From: Desulfobacter curvatus DSM 3379
GTDB taxonomy: Bacteria > Desulfobacterota > Desulfobacteria > Desulfobacterales > Desulfobacteraceae
Direction of reading: 5' to 3'
Length of the DNA: 63,177 nucleotides
NCBI RefSeq assembly: GCF_000373985.1
Contig: NZ_KB893051.1
Coordinates: 1-63,177 of the forward strand
Made by a program: the position numbers and the translations under genes. The notes beneath the pieces are model-generated. The model ran no database searches. It was not told the DNA's origin and worked only from the letters and a program-made list of their open reading frames with translations. This document shows positions 36,173 through 45,570 of this stretch, piece by piece (position 1 is the first letter of the stretch; every line of letters starts with the position of its first letter).

Positions 36173-36721
36173 ATGAAAAAAAAGAGACCTTCGTTACTTG
36201 ATGTCGAAGTATTTGCCCAAAAAAGAGCTGACAGCAGACGGGATAAACTGAAAAAAATAGAGGAAGAGACCTTTGAAATTGTTGACCAGGAAAATGACCC
36301 CACATCTGATACCCAGGAAACCGGACAGCACAAAGAACAGGCTCCGGATGCATTTATGGACGAACTCGTTGACTTTGTCACAACCTATAGAAATGAAATT
36401 CTCACCTTGAAAAATGACCTGTTCAAGGTCAAGGAACAGATCCGAATATTCAGCACCATGATGAACAGCCAGCAAAAAAAGATCTCCCAGCTCATGGAAT
36501 CTCTGCGCCAAGGGGCCACGGACAATTCCGTGGAAGATGATAATTATTATCGATTGGTGCTCAGAAATATCATTTGGCTGAAAGAAGAAAAAGGGTTTAC
36601 CACCAATGATGTCATCCGACTCTTCCGCGCGGAAGGTTTCCAAACGCCTGCCCCCCATAAAGCCTGGAATAAAAAAGTTGTTGAACGGTTGTATGACGAA
36701 GCCAAGAGGACAATTTATTAG
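36173..36721 (+). CDS. ParA-associated coiled-coil protein with DNA-binding-like C-terminus
   Basis: 182 residues, no family recognised. The N-terminus is basic (MKKKRPSLLDVEVFAQKRADSR), the centre (about 75-120) is predicted coiled coil (EILTLKNDLFKVKEQI), and the C-terminus (about 140-182) resembles small helix-turn-helix repeats of recombinase tails (GFTTNDVIRLFRAEGF, KAWNKKVVERLY). It follows the ParA gene after 53 bases. The likely role is the ParB-like or cargo-adaptor partner. The ATG at 36173 with AGGAAC upstream is preferred over an earlier GTG. Confidence 0.7.
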   Translation: MKKKRPSLLDVEVFAQKRADSRRDKLKKIEEETFEIVDQENDPTSDTQETGQHKEQAPDAFMDELVDFVTTYRNEILTLKNDLFKVKEQIRIFSTMMNSQQKKISQLMESLRQGATDNSVEDDNYYRLVLRNIIWLKEEKGFTTNDVIRLFRAEGFQTPAPHKAWNKKVVERLYDEAKRTIY

Positions 36722-36748
36722 CGTTTATTCTGCAAATTTTTTGATTAG

Positions 36749-37657
36749 ATGACACTTCCTGTACTGACGATGCCTCCTGACCAGATTGCAAAGCGGCATC
36801 AATTGTGGATGAAAGATATCGAAAGGTTCGGTCCGTGGGAACAGATACACCGGCAGGACTTTTCCCCGGCGCTTCAAGGGCCTGTCTGGTATCCATCGGC
36901 GGACGCAACGCGGCGTGAACCGGTGATCCTGATCTGCGATCAGTACGGTTCCAGCATGGATCCGGCCTGGGATCTTCTGCGCCGCCAAAAAATCCATATC
37001 TGGGATTCGGTCATCGTCACCGATCAGACAGCCGGCAGAGGACAGTTCCGGCGCAACTGGGTTTCCCCTGTCGGAAATCTGTATGCATCCTGGGTGTGGC
37101 CCGAATTTTCCGACTCTAATCCTTCCAATGCGTATCAGGAAAATTTATTACCCCTTGTCGTTGCCTATATAGTCGCCCACGGTCTTGAATTGCTGGGCAT
37201 CGATGTTCAGATAAAATGGCCGAACGATCTTCTATACAAAAACCGGAAAATCGGCGGTATTCTGATTGAGCAGCAGGGCAAAAAAATTATTGTGGGAATC
37301 GGGATCAATATGGCTTCGGCGCCCTCTTTACAGGCAACCGGCACCGAAACATTTATGGCGGCGACTTGCCTATATAGCGAAGGTTTTGATGTCTCACCCC
37401 TGAAAGTCTGGCTTCACCTGGTGGAATCAGGCATCCATTATTTCCAGATGTTGATCAAACAGATCCAGGCATCCGAATTTATACACCTCATTACCGGCCG
37501 TATGGCATGGCGCGGCAAGCACGTCCATATTCTGAAAAATGATGGAGAAATTTATTCGGCAATTATCATCGGCATTGCTGAAAATGGCGGCCTGCTGATA
37601 AAAAAAAATACCCAAACACAGGTCATTCATTCCGGAAGGATTTTAAGAGTTGAATAA
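36749..37657 (+). CDS. Biotin-protein ligase, BirA-like without the repressor HTH
   Basis: 302 residues. The ligase core has TAGRGQFRRNWVSP (94-107; the usual GRGRRGR is changed to GRGQFRRN), KWPNDLLYKNRKIGGILIE, and GIGINM. The C-terminal SH3-like domain follows (WRGKHVHILKNDGEIYSAIIIGI). The first 75 residues are not a winged helix and are unlike known BirA repressor domains. It attaches biotin through biotinoyl-AMP. The very next gene encodes a biotin-dependent carboxylase, its natural target. Confidence 0.88.
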   Translation: MTLPVLTMPPDQIAKRHQLWMKDIERFGPWEQIHRQDFSPALQGPVWYPSADATRREPVILICDQYGSSMDPAWDLLRRQKIHIWDSVIVTDQTAGRGQFRRNWVSPVGNLYASWVWPEFSDSNPSNAYQENLLPLVVAYIVAHGLELLGIDVQIKWPNDLLYKNRKIGGILIEQQGKKIIVGIGINMASAPSLQATGTETFMAATCLYSEGFDVSPLKVWLHLVESGIHYFQMLIKQIQASEFIHLITGRMAWRGKHVHILKNDGEIYSAIIIGIAENGGLLIKKNTQTQVIHSGRILRVE

Positions 37658-37767
37658 CGGCCATTGGCTAAACAGATCTTTCGCCACGACGTTAAATGGA
37701 GTATGATGTTTAAAATTTTCAAGATTTAACCCAAACATATAGAATATTAAGGGGAACTTTAAAAGTC

Positions 37768-40700
37768 ATGCAAACAAAAACGCTTGAGCAGGTTCTGGCT
37801 GAAAATAAGGGCAAACCCATCCTCGTTGCAAACCGGGGGATTCCTGCCCGTCGACTCTGCCGTTCAATTTCGGAGATGGAAGCCATCTCAATCATGACTG
37901 CAACCGATGTCGATAAAACGTCTCCTTCTACCCACAGTGCCCAGGAACTGATGCTGTTGGGGGAGGATCCCACGTCTTATCTTGATATTGACCGGATTAT
38001 TGAAAAAGCTAAACAGCGAGGTGTTATTGCCATCCATCCCGGTTGGGGATTTGCAGCGGAGGATGCGGGTTTTCCCCTGAAATGTAAAAAGGCGGGGATT
38101 CATTTTATCGGTCCGCCCCATGATGCCATGCGCCTTTTAGGCAACAAGGTTGCCGTCCGTAAACTGGCTATGGAACTGGATGTTCCGGTCATCCCCGGAA
38201 CCGAAGATGCCGTTACACTGGAAGAGGCCCGTGTCTTTGCCAAAAAAATCGGTTATCCGATCATGCTCAAAGCAGAAGGCGGCGGTGGCGGCCGGGGTAT
38301 TTACGAAGTCTATTGTGAAAAAGAATTTGAATCCGCTTTTGTTAAAGCATCGACATTTGCCCAGGCGTCTTTCGGTAATCCCAAACTGTTCATGGAAAGA
38401 TTATTGACCAACGTGCGTCATATTGAAATTCAGGTTGCCGCCGATCAGCACGGCAATGTTTTTGCTTTTGATGAAAGGGACTGCACGGTTCAAAGAAATC
38501 ATCAAAAACTGGTCGAAATGACCCCCTCCCCCTGGCCGGGCATGACCGATGAACTTCGAAGCAAACTCAAGGAGTATTCGATCAAGCTGGTCAAGCATGT
38601 GAATTATTATTCTCTGGCAACGGTGGAATTCCTGGTGGATTTGGATGGAACACCCTATCTCATCGAGGTCAACACACGGCTTCAGGTCGAACACGGCGTT
38701 ACGGAATGCCGCTACGGTGTGGATCTTGTGGCGGAACAGATCGCCATTGCATTTGGTGCAACACTCAGTTTCAACGAAAAAGAGACCAAGCCCTACCAGC
38801 ATGCCATGCAGGTCAGAATAAACTGTGAAGATCCCCGGAACAATTTTTCACCCAATGCCGGTTTGATCACGCGGCATGCACCACCGGGCGGTACGGGTGT
38901 CCGGCTAAACACCTGCATCAGCACAGGATACCAATTCCCCTCCCAGTATGACTCGGCCGCGACCCTGCTGATCGCTTTCGGCCGCAGCTGGAACAAATGC
39001 GTCAAGGTCATGCGGCGTGCTTTGGGTGAGTATCATATCGGCGGCGTGAAGACAACCATCCCCTTTCATCAGCAGATTCTGAAACATCCGGACTTCAATT
39101 CAGGTATTTATGACACCAAATTCATAGAAAAAAACCCGGAACTGATGCAATATATTTATCAGGCACCGGAAACCGTAAGGCTGTCCCGTCTGGTGGCTGA
39201 AATTTCAGCCAAGGGATATAACGAGTTTGTCCAGTTAGGAGAATACCGCGGACGGGATGACAAACGCCTCGGGCCTTTCATACCTGTTTTTCCCCCTGAA
39301 GTACAAAACAACTTTGTCCACCCGTATCCCAGCAAAGACCGCCAAGCTATTCTGGATTTCGTTCGGGACAGCGGTTATATTCATTTTACGGATACAACGG
39401 CCCGTGATATGACCCAGTCCAACAGTGGCAATCGATTCCGCCTGGCCGAAGACAGGCTGGTCGGGCCGTATCTGGACAAATGCGGTTTCTTCTCTATGGA
39501 AAATGGCGGCGGTGCCCATTTCCATGTTGCCATGCTTGCCAACATGACCTACCCATTTACCGAAGCCGCAGAGTGGAATGAATTTGCACCCCAGACGCTC
39601 AAGCAGATTCTGATCCGCTCTACCAATATACTGGGATACAGACCCCAGCCACGCAACCTGATGCGCAAAACCGGTGAAATGATCTGTGAGCATTATGATG
39701 TGATTCGCTGCTTTGATTTTTTAAACCACATTGAAAATATGCGGCCCTTTGCAGAAGTGGCCTTGGATTCCAAAACCAATATTTTCGAACCGGCCATCTC
39801 CCTTTCCTATGCAGCGGGGTTAGACGTTAAACATTATCTGTCAGTAACCGATGAAATTGTGTCCATGGTCACCGGCGTTTCCGGCATGACAACTAAGAAA
39901 GCCCTTCGCACGATGATACTGGGCCTCAAGGACATGGCCGGTGTCTGCCCGCCACAATTTATGCGCGAACTGGTGGGTGCAATTCGCAAAAAATATCCTG
40001 AACTTATCATGCATTACCATCGGCATTATACCGACGGATTATTTGTTCCGGCCGTGGGTGAGGCGGCCCAAGCCGGGGCCAACATCGTGGACACCGGGAT
40101 CGGTGCATCCGTGCGCTGGTATGGCCAAGGCGAAGTGCTTTCCACAGCAGCCTACATTGAAAATGAACTGGGCCTGAAAACCAACCTGAACAAAAAGATG
40201 ATCCGCTCCTGCGGTTTCATGCTCAAACAGATCATGCCCTACTATGACCGCTACTGTTCACCCTATTTCCAAGGCATCGATTATGAGGTCGTCGAACACG
40301 GCATGCCGGGCGGCGCGACTTCTTCCTCCCAGGAAGGCGCCATGAAACAGGGATATATCCATCTTCTGCCGCATATGCTGGAATTTCTCAAAGGAACACG
40401 CAAAATCACCCGTTATCATGATGTTACGCCGGGCTCCCAGATCACCTGGAATACCGCGTTCCTTGCCGTTACCGGAGCGTATCAGCGCGGCGGTGAAGAA
40501 GCGGTTCAGCGCCTGCTGGATACCCTCAACGCCGTCAACACCATCCCTGAAAAAGAGTTGTCCTCGGGAATCAAGGCGGCACGGCTGGAGCTGTACCGGG
40601 ACAGCAATGACGCCTTCCGGGATCTGCTGAGGGGCAATTTCGGTAAACTGCCGCTGGGTTTCCCACCGGACTGGGTTTATGAAAGCGCATTCGGCGAAAA

Positions 40701-41472
40701 GTACCAGGCAGCCATTACCGCCCGGACAGAAGACTCACCATTGAACACCCTTGAAGACATTGATCTTGACGCAGAGCGTGACAAACTTAAAAATCTGATC
40801 CACCGGGAACCCACCGAGGAAGAATTCGTTCTGTATCTGAATCATCCCGGAGACGCACTGAAAACCTTCGAGTTCACGGCAAAATTCAGTAATCCAAACA
40901 ACATACCGGTGGATGTCTGGTTTGAAGGGATGCAAGTCGGTACGGAAATGGAATTTACGGACAGCAACGGCAAACCCCATCAGATGATCATTCTGGATAT
41001 TTCCCCGCCCAAAGAGACCGGACACTGCGTGGTCCGTTACCTTTGCGATTCGGAAGTCTTTATTTATAAGGTCAAGGTCAGTGAGGCTACAGGCATTGGA
41101 ACCGAATCCATTGAAATGGCCGATACGTGCAATCTTTGTCATATCGCTGCACCAAGCAACGGTGACCTGTGGGTCATGTATGCCCATGAAGGAGACGTCA
41201 TCCAAAAAGGCCAAGAGCTTTTTAATATCTCGATCATGAAACAGGAAAAAGCTGTTCTCTCGCCGGTTGACGGCATAGTCAAACGGGTTCTCAAGACAGC
41301 CAATTATCAAGAAACCAAAAAGATGATCCCGGTTGTCAACGGTGAGCTTCTCGTGGAACTTTCAGCCACATCAGATACCTGTACGAACTGTAAAAGCCCC
41401 ATTGATATCGATCACCAAAAATTCTGCCCAATCTGTGGGAACAAAATATGTGCCTGTATCGAAACATGTTAA
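37768..41472 (+). CDS. Divergent pyruvate carboxylase-like enzyme with C-terminal zinc ribbon
   Basis: 1234 residues in pyruvate carboxylase order. The biotin carboxylase part (1-460) has GGGGRGIYEV, ERDCTVQRNHQK and EVNTRLQVEHG. In the carboxyltransferase (about 530-1020), metal-site residues seem kept as D542 (TDTTARD), K721 (LKDMAGV), H749 and H751 (HYHRH), but the usual DAHQS and HTHD contexts are changed. The biotin domain has its lysine at K1158 in SIMKQEK, not the usual AMKM. Seven cysteines at 1205-1234 (CTNC, CPIC, CAC) add a zinc-ribbon tail. Substrate pyruvate is likely but not certain. AAGGGG lies upstream. Confidence 0.85.
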   Translation: MQTKTLEQVLAENKGKPILVANRGIPARRLCRSISEMEAISIMTATDVDKTSPSTHSAQELMLLGEDPTSYLDIDRIIEKAKQRGVIAIHPGWGFAAEDAGFPLKCKKAGIHFIGPPHDAMRLLGNKVAVRKLAMELDVPVIPGTEDAVTLEEARVFAKKIGYPIMLKAEGGGGGRGIYEVYCEKEFESAFVKASTFAQASFGNPKLFMERLLTNVRHIEIQVAADQHGNVFAFDERDCTVQRNHQKLVEMTPSPWPGMTDELRSKLKEYSIKLVKHVNYYSLATVEFLVDLDGTPYLIEVNTRLQVEHGVTECRYGVDLVAEQIAIAFGATLSFNEKETKPYQHAMQVRINCEDPRNNFSPNAGLITRHAPPGGTGVRLNTCISTGYQFPSQYDSAATLLIAFGRSWNKCVKVMRRALGEYHIGGVKTTIPFHQQILKHPDFNSGIYDTKFIEKNPELMQYIYQAPETVRLSRLVAEISAKGYNEFVQLGEYRGRDDKRLGPFIPVFPPEVQNNFVHPYPSKDRQAILDFVRDSGYIHFTDTTARDMTQSNSGNRFRLAEDRLVGPYLDKCGFFSMENGGGAHFHVAMLANMTYPFTEAAEWNEFAPQTLKQILIRSTNILGYRPQPRNLMRKTGEMICEHYDVIRCFDFLNHIENMRPFAEVALDSKTNIFEPAISLSYAAGLDVKHYLSVTDEIVSMVTGVSGMTTKKALRTMILGLKDMAGVCPPQFMRELVGAIRKKYPELIMHYHRHYTDGLFVPAVGEAAQAGANIVDTGIGASVRWYGQGEVLSTAAYIENELGLKTNLNKKMIRSCGFMLKQIMPYYDRYCSPYFQGIDYEVVEHGMPGGATSSSQEGAMKQGYIHLLPHMLEFLKGTRKITRYHDVTPGSQITWNTAFLAVTGAYQRGGEEAVQRLLDTLNAVNTIPEKELSSGIKAARLELYRDSNDAFRDLLRGNFGKLPLGFPPDWVYESAFGEKYQAAITARTEDSPLNTLEDIDLDAERDKLKNLIHREPTEEEFVLYLNHPGDALKTFEFTAKFSNPNNIPVDVWFEGMQVGTEMEFTDSNGKPHQMIILDISPPKETGHCVVRYLCDSEVFIYKVKVSEATGIGTESIEMADTCNLCHIAAPSNGDLWVMYAHEGDVIQKGQELFNISIMKQEKAVLSPVDGIVKRVLKTANYQETKKMIPVVNGELLVELSATSDTCTNCKSPIDIDHQKFCPICGNKICACIETC

Positions 41473-41501
41473 AACTCAGGACACAGATGAAATAAAAAAG
41501 C

Positions 41502-41539
41502 ACACCAAGGCCCAATACTTCTCTATTGGGCCTTGGTGT
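41502..41539. terminator. 16-bp perfect hairpin after the carboxylase gene
   Basis: ACACCAAGGCCCAATA pairs exactly with the sequence after a six-base loop. There is no T-run on the plus strand (AACATGG follows), while an A-rich run precedes it. It may protect or end the carboxylase transcript. Confidence 0.55.
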
Positions 41540-41683
41540 AACATGGTAGCGATCCTTAGTGTACCGATAAAATACCCGCGTCATTTTTCACATTTTTCTA
41601 ATCCTGTCTTCACAGGGATGTAACACAATTTGGGTAAATTGCCTGATCAAAAAGATGTTCATCCCAATTAATAAGGATAGGAA

Positions 41684-44173
41684 ATGATGAAAATAGATCT
41701 TCATGTGCACTCCAAGTTTTCCAAGCGGCCGTCCCAGTGGGTCCTGCAGAAAATCAGCTGCCCTGAAAGTTTTACGGACCCCATGCTGGTATATAATACT
41801 GCCAAGGCAAAGGGTATGTCCCTTGTCACCATATCCGACCATAACACCATTGATGGCGCCCTTGAAATCGCCCATCTGCCGGACACCTATATCTCCGAGG
41901 AGATCACCTCCTATTTTCCCGAAGACGGGTGCAAGGTGCATGTACTGGTCCAGAACATCACCGAAGCCCAGCATGATGAGATCCAGAAAATCCGGAAAAA
42001 TATATTTGATCTGGCGGCTTATCTTAACGATGAAAACATCATCAATATCATTGCCCATCCCCTCTACGGCGTCAATTACCGATTGACCATCAAGCACTTT
42101 GAACAAATGCTTTTGCTTTTTAAAAACTTTGAACTCAACGGCGCCAGAAACGACAAACAGAACCAGATTCTTGCCCAGGTGCTCAAAAAGCTCACCCCTC
42201 TGGACATTGAACGACTCTCCAACCTATATGATTACCAACCTCTGTTCGACACCCCCTGGGAAAAGAATCTCACCGGCGGTTCCGATGACCACTCCGGCCT
42301 AAATATCGCCAGAACGTTCACGGCTGTTGATAATGCAACGGATCTCGATAATTTCATGGCCGGCATACTCAACGGCAAATCCCGGGTCATGTCCGATCCC
42401 TCCACGCCCCAAACCATGGCCCACAACCTTTACGGCATTGCCTACCAGTTTTACTCAAACCGGTTCAATTTTGGACGCCACACCGGCAAAGACCAGCTGC
42501 TCAAATTCCTTGACCAGTCCCTAATGCCGGTATCCAATGTGGATAATGGTCTTATATCAAGGTTTTACACCTTCTTAAGCAAACGTAAAAACCGCCGGGA
42601 GGATACCAAATCCGTTTCCTTGACAGATCTGATCAGAAAGGAGACTGAACGTCTGTTTGCGGAAAATCCCGACCTGTTAAATATTGCCAGGGCCCAGTCA
42701 AACAAAATACAGCTTGGCGCATCCCTGGAAAAACAGGAACAGCACAGGGAAAAATTATGGTTTGACTTTGTCAACCAGCTTTCAAACAAAGTTTTATTCC
42801 ACACAGGCGACCATCTGCTTGGACAGGCATCCGGTGCAAACCTGTTCAACATATTCCAGACAATCGGTTCCCTGGGAGGGCTCTACTCTCTTTTAGCCCC
42901 CTACTTTGTGGCCTTTGTTCACTTTGCCAAGGACAATGAAATGAACACGGCTGTCCTGAATCGGTTTGCCAAATACAAAAACGGAATTCAGCCCTCTAAA
43001 TCCAGGGTAAAGCTCGGGCATTTCACCGACACCTTCTACGATGTCAACGGTGTTGCCCAGACCCTTCAGCAGCAGGTGCAGGCAGCGCTGAAACATGACA
43101 AACACTTGACCATCATTACCTGTGATGCCCAGGCCCAAAAAACAGGCGAAGGGGTGAAAAACTTCACCCCCACAGGCGTCTATGAAATCCCGGAATATAC
43201 GGAACAAAAATTATATTACCCGCCCTTTCTTGAGATGCTGGACTATTGTTACCACCAGGGCTTCACCCATATCCACTCCGCCACTCCCGGCCCCATTGGC
43301 TTGGCAGCCCTGGCCATTGCCAAGATCTTAAAGCTGCCCTTGACCGCCACCTACCATACCCAGTTTCCCCAATATGCCCAGTATCTGACCGGGGATGATT
43401 TTATCGAAGATCTGACCTGGAAATTCATGATCTGGTATTACGATCAGATGGATCAAATCTATGTTTCCAGTCAAAACTCCTTTGACGAGCTTACCGAACG
43501 GGGCATCAAAGCCGAAAAAATCCGCATCATGCCCCGGGGCATCAACACGGAAACCTTTCACCCCTCAAAACAGTGCAACATTCTGACGTCTAATTTCGGG
43601 GTCAATAAAGATGCGTTAAAATTTCTTTACGTGGGCCGGGTATCCAAGGAAAAAAACCTGCCGCTTCTGGTAGATGCGTTCAAAACGCTCTGTACGACCA
43701 ATGACAAAGTGCATCTGACTGTTGTGGGGGACGGTCCCTATGCCGATGAAATGAAAGGGCTGCTTAAAGATTATCCCGTGACCTTTACCGGTTATCTTGC
43801 CGGAGAACCCCTATGCCGGGTGTATGCCTCGGCAGATCTTTTTGTATTCCCCTCCACCACGGACACATTCGGCAATGTGGTGCTTGAAGCCCAGGCTTCG
43901 GGCCTGCCCGTGATTGTGTCGGACCTGGGCGGCCCCTGCGAAAACATGCTGGATCAAAAGACCGGTATTATTGTTAATAGTGACGATGATGCGGCACTTT
44001 TATCGGCAATGCAGAAATTTTTGATCAACCCCGAGCTGCGCACTCAAATGGCCGAGCGGGCCAGGGCGTACATGGAAGACCGTTCCTTTGAAAACGCATT
44101 TATACAGTCCTGGGAGTTCTACAAAGAGATGGACATGCCGGCGTCCTTTGAAGAATTTTCCAAGGCAGTATGA
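41684..44173 (+). CDS. PHP-domain/GT4 glycosyltransferase fusion
   Basis: 829 residues. The N-terminal 230 form a PHP phosphoesterase-type domain with metal-site motifs DLHVHS (H7, H9), TISDHNTIDG, IAHPLYG and GGSDDHSG. A helical linker (about 250-430) follows. The C-terminal 390 residues form a GT-B glycosyltransferase of family 4: GHFTDTFYDVNGVAQTL, LYVGRVSKEKNLPLLVDAF and FPSTTDTFGNVVLEAQASGLPV, closest in style to mannosyl/glucosyl lipid transferases. One polypeptide may thus transfer a sugar and remove a phosphate. AAGGAT precedes the ATGATG start. It is coupled to the next gene by a four-base overlap. Confidence 0.9.
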   Translation: MMKIDLHVHSKFSKRPSQWVLQKISCPESFTDPMLVYNTAKAKGMSLVTISDHNTIDGALEIAHLPDTYISEEITSYFPEDGCKVHVLVQNITEAQHDEIQKIRKNIFDLAAYLNDENIINIIAHPLYGVNYRLTIKHFEQMLLLFKNFELNGARNDKQNQILAQVLKKLTPLDIERLSNLYDYQPLFDTPWEKNLTGGSDDHSGLNIARTFTAVDNATDLDNFMAGILNGKSRVMSDPSTPQTMAHNLYGIAYQFYSNRFNFGRHTGKDQLLKFLDQSLMPVSNVDNGLISRFYTFLSKRKNRREDTKSVSLTDLIRKETERLFAENPDLLNIARAQSNKIQLGASLEKQEQHREKLWFDFVNQLSNKVLFHTGDHLLGQASGANLFNIFQTIGSLGGLYSLLAPYFVAFVHFAKDNEMNTAVLNRFAKYKNGIQPSKSRVKLGHFTDTFYDVNGVAQTLQQQVQAALKHDKHLTIITCDAQAQKTGEGVKNFTPTGVYEIPEYTEQKLYYPPFLEMLDYCYHQGFTHIHSATPGPIGLAALAIAKILKLPLTATYHTQFPQYAQYLTGDDFIEDLTWKFMIWYYDQMDQIYVSSQNSFDELTERGIKAEKIRIMPRGINTETFHPSKQCNILTSNFGVNKDALKFLYVGRVSKEKNLPLLVDAFKTLCTTNDKVHLTVVGDGPYADEMKGLLKDYPVTFTGYLAGEPLCRVYASADLFVFPSTTDTFGNVVLEAQASGLPVIVSDLGGPCENMLDQKTGIIVNSDDDAALLSAMQKFLINPELRTQMAERARAYMEDRSFENAFIQSWEFYKEMDMPASFEEFSKAV

Positions 44174-45456
44174 TTATGGCCCCTCTACAATCAGGACTGA
44201 AAACCGCCGCACTGATGCTCAAAGGCCGGATGCCCGGCCAGCTTGTGATCCAGATCACGGACCGGTGCAACGCCACCTGCCCCCAGTGCGGCATGCGTAA
44301 AACCAATAAATTTGAAAGAACCCGGCTCTCCCATGATCAGCTCAAAAAGACCATTGATGCGGCAGGGGAAAAGGGATTCCAGGCCATCTCTTTCACCGGC
44401 GGCGAGCCCATGCTGCTGCGCAAAGATCTGCCTGAACTCATCCGGCACGCCGGCAAAGCAGGGATTCCTTATATTCGCACCGGCACCAACGGATTCTTTT
44501 TTGCGGACCATGACGAACCCGGCTTTAAAGACAAGGTAAAGGCCATTGCGAATGAACTTGCCGATACCCCATTGCGCAACTTCTGGATCAGCCTGGATTC
44601 CTCCGTCCCCCACATCCATGAACAGATGCGCGGATTTGAGGGTGTTGTCCGGGGTATGGAAAAAGCATTACCCATTTTCCATGAGACAGGCATTTTCCCT
44701 TCCGTGAATTTAGGGCTGAACCGCAATGTGTCCCGGACCACCCGGGCCCTGGCATCACCAACCCCAAAAGATCTTTCGACCCCGGAAGCATCCCCCTTTT
44801 ATCAGGCCTTTGCCAAGGGATTTGCCGACTTCTACCGCAAGGTGGTCAACATGGGATTCACTATCGCCAATGCCTGCTACCCCATGAGCATGGAAGACAG
44901 TGCCGATAAAGGGGACCTGGATGCGGTCTATGCCGCAGCATCTGCAGACCGGGTGGTCTGTTTTACCGGTACGGAAAAAGCACTTTTATTCAAGGCGCTT
45001 TCAGACACCATCCCGAAATACAGATCCCAGATCAGGATTTTTTCACCCCTTACCGGCCTGCACACCCTTTACAATGTCTATTCAGAAAAAAACACAGATA
45101 CACCCTACGGCTGCCGGGGGGGCATTGATTTCTTTTACCTGAACTGCACCGACGGCAATACCTATCCATGCGGATACAGGGGCGCTGACAATTTAGGCCC
45201 GTTTCCGGACTTAAACGTCAATACGATTGATCCCAAAGGATACTGCCTGGCCTGCGACTGGGAATGTTTCAGGGACCCCACCGAACTTGGCGGGCCTTTC
45301 ATGGAAGCCTGTGCCGCACCATGGCGCCTGGCGGCCAGACTGGCCAAAAATCCGAAATACGGTGCCTGCTGGCTCAAGGATCTTCAATACTATAAAGCCT
45401 GCGATTTTTTTGACGGCAGACGGCCGCCCCGGAAAACGGCTTTACACAGATTTTAA
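44170..45456 (+). CDS. Radical SAM protein with SPASM-like C-terminus
   Basis: 428 residues. The radical SAM cluster is C33-NAT-C37-PQ-C40, followed by SFTGGEP. The C-terminal region is rich in cysteines (GCRGGIDFFYLNC, YPCGYRG, CLACDWECFRD), consistent with additional Fe-S clusters. The start ATG overlaps the stop of the PHP-glycosyltransferase gene, so both are made together. The substrate could be the lipid or glycan acted on by its partner. It resembles the anSME/SPASM class only loosely. Confidence 0.88.
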   Translation: MIMAPLQSGLKTAALMLKGRMPGQLVIQITDRCNATCPQCGMRKTNKFERTRLSHDQLKKTIDAAGEKGFQAISFTGGEPMLLRKDLPELIRHAGKAGIPYIRTGTNGFFFADHDEPGFKDKVKAIANELADTPLRNFWISLDSSVPHIHEQMRGFEGVVRGMEKALPIFHETGIFPSVNLGLNRNVSRTTRALASPTPKDLSTPEASPFYQAFAKGFADFYRKVVNMGFTIANACYPMSMEDSADKGDLDAVYAAASADRVVCFTGTEKALLFKALSDTIPKYRSQIRIFSPLTGLHTLYNVYSEKNTDTPYGCRGGIDFFYLNCTDGNTYPCGYRGADNLGPFPDLNVNTIDPKGYCLACDWECFRDPTELGGPFMEACAAPWRLAARLAKNPKYGACWLKDLQYYKACDFFDGRRPPRKTALHRF

Positions 45457-45565
45457 ACTTTTTTATTTGGCGCACCAGTATGGTGGCCACCAGATAAAAC
45501 AAGGCAAATCCGGTAAAGATAATCCTGAAATTATCATGGGTAAATTTTAGAACAACCCTGGACAT
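45374..45565 (-). CDS. Possible small one-helix membrane protein
   Basis: 63 codons starting five bases after the hydrolase stop, on the same strand, with GGA 12 bases before the ATG. One hydrophobic span (FRIIFTGFALFYLVATILV) is flanked by basic residues. The last 28 codons lie antisense to the end of the radical SAM gene. No family is recognised; it may be a real downstream gene of the hydrolase operon or chance. Confidence 0.35.
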   Translation of the reverse strand: MSRVVLKFTHDNFRIIFTGFALFYLVATILVRQIKKFKICVKPFSGAAVCRQKNRRLYSIEDP

Positions 45566-45570
45566 CAATT

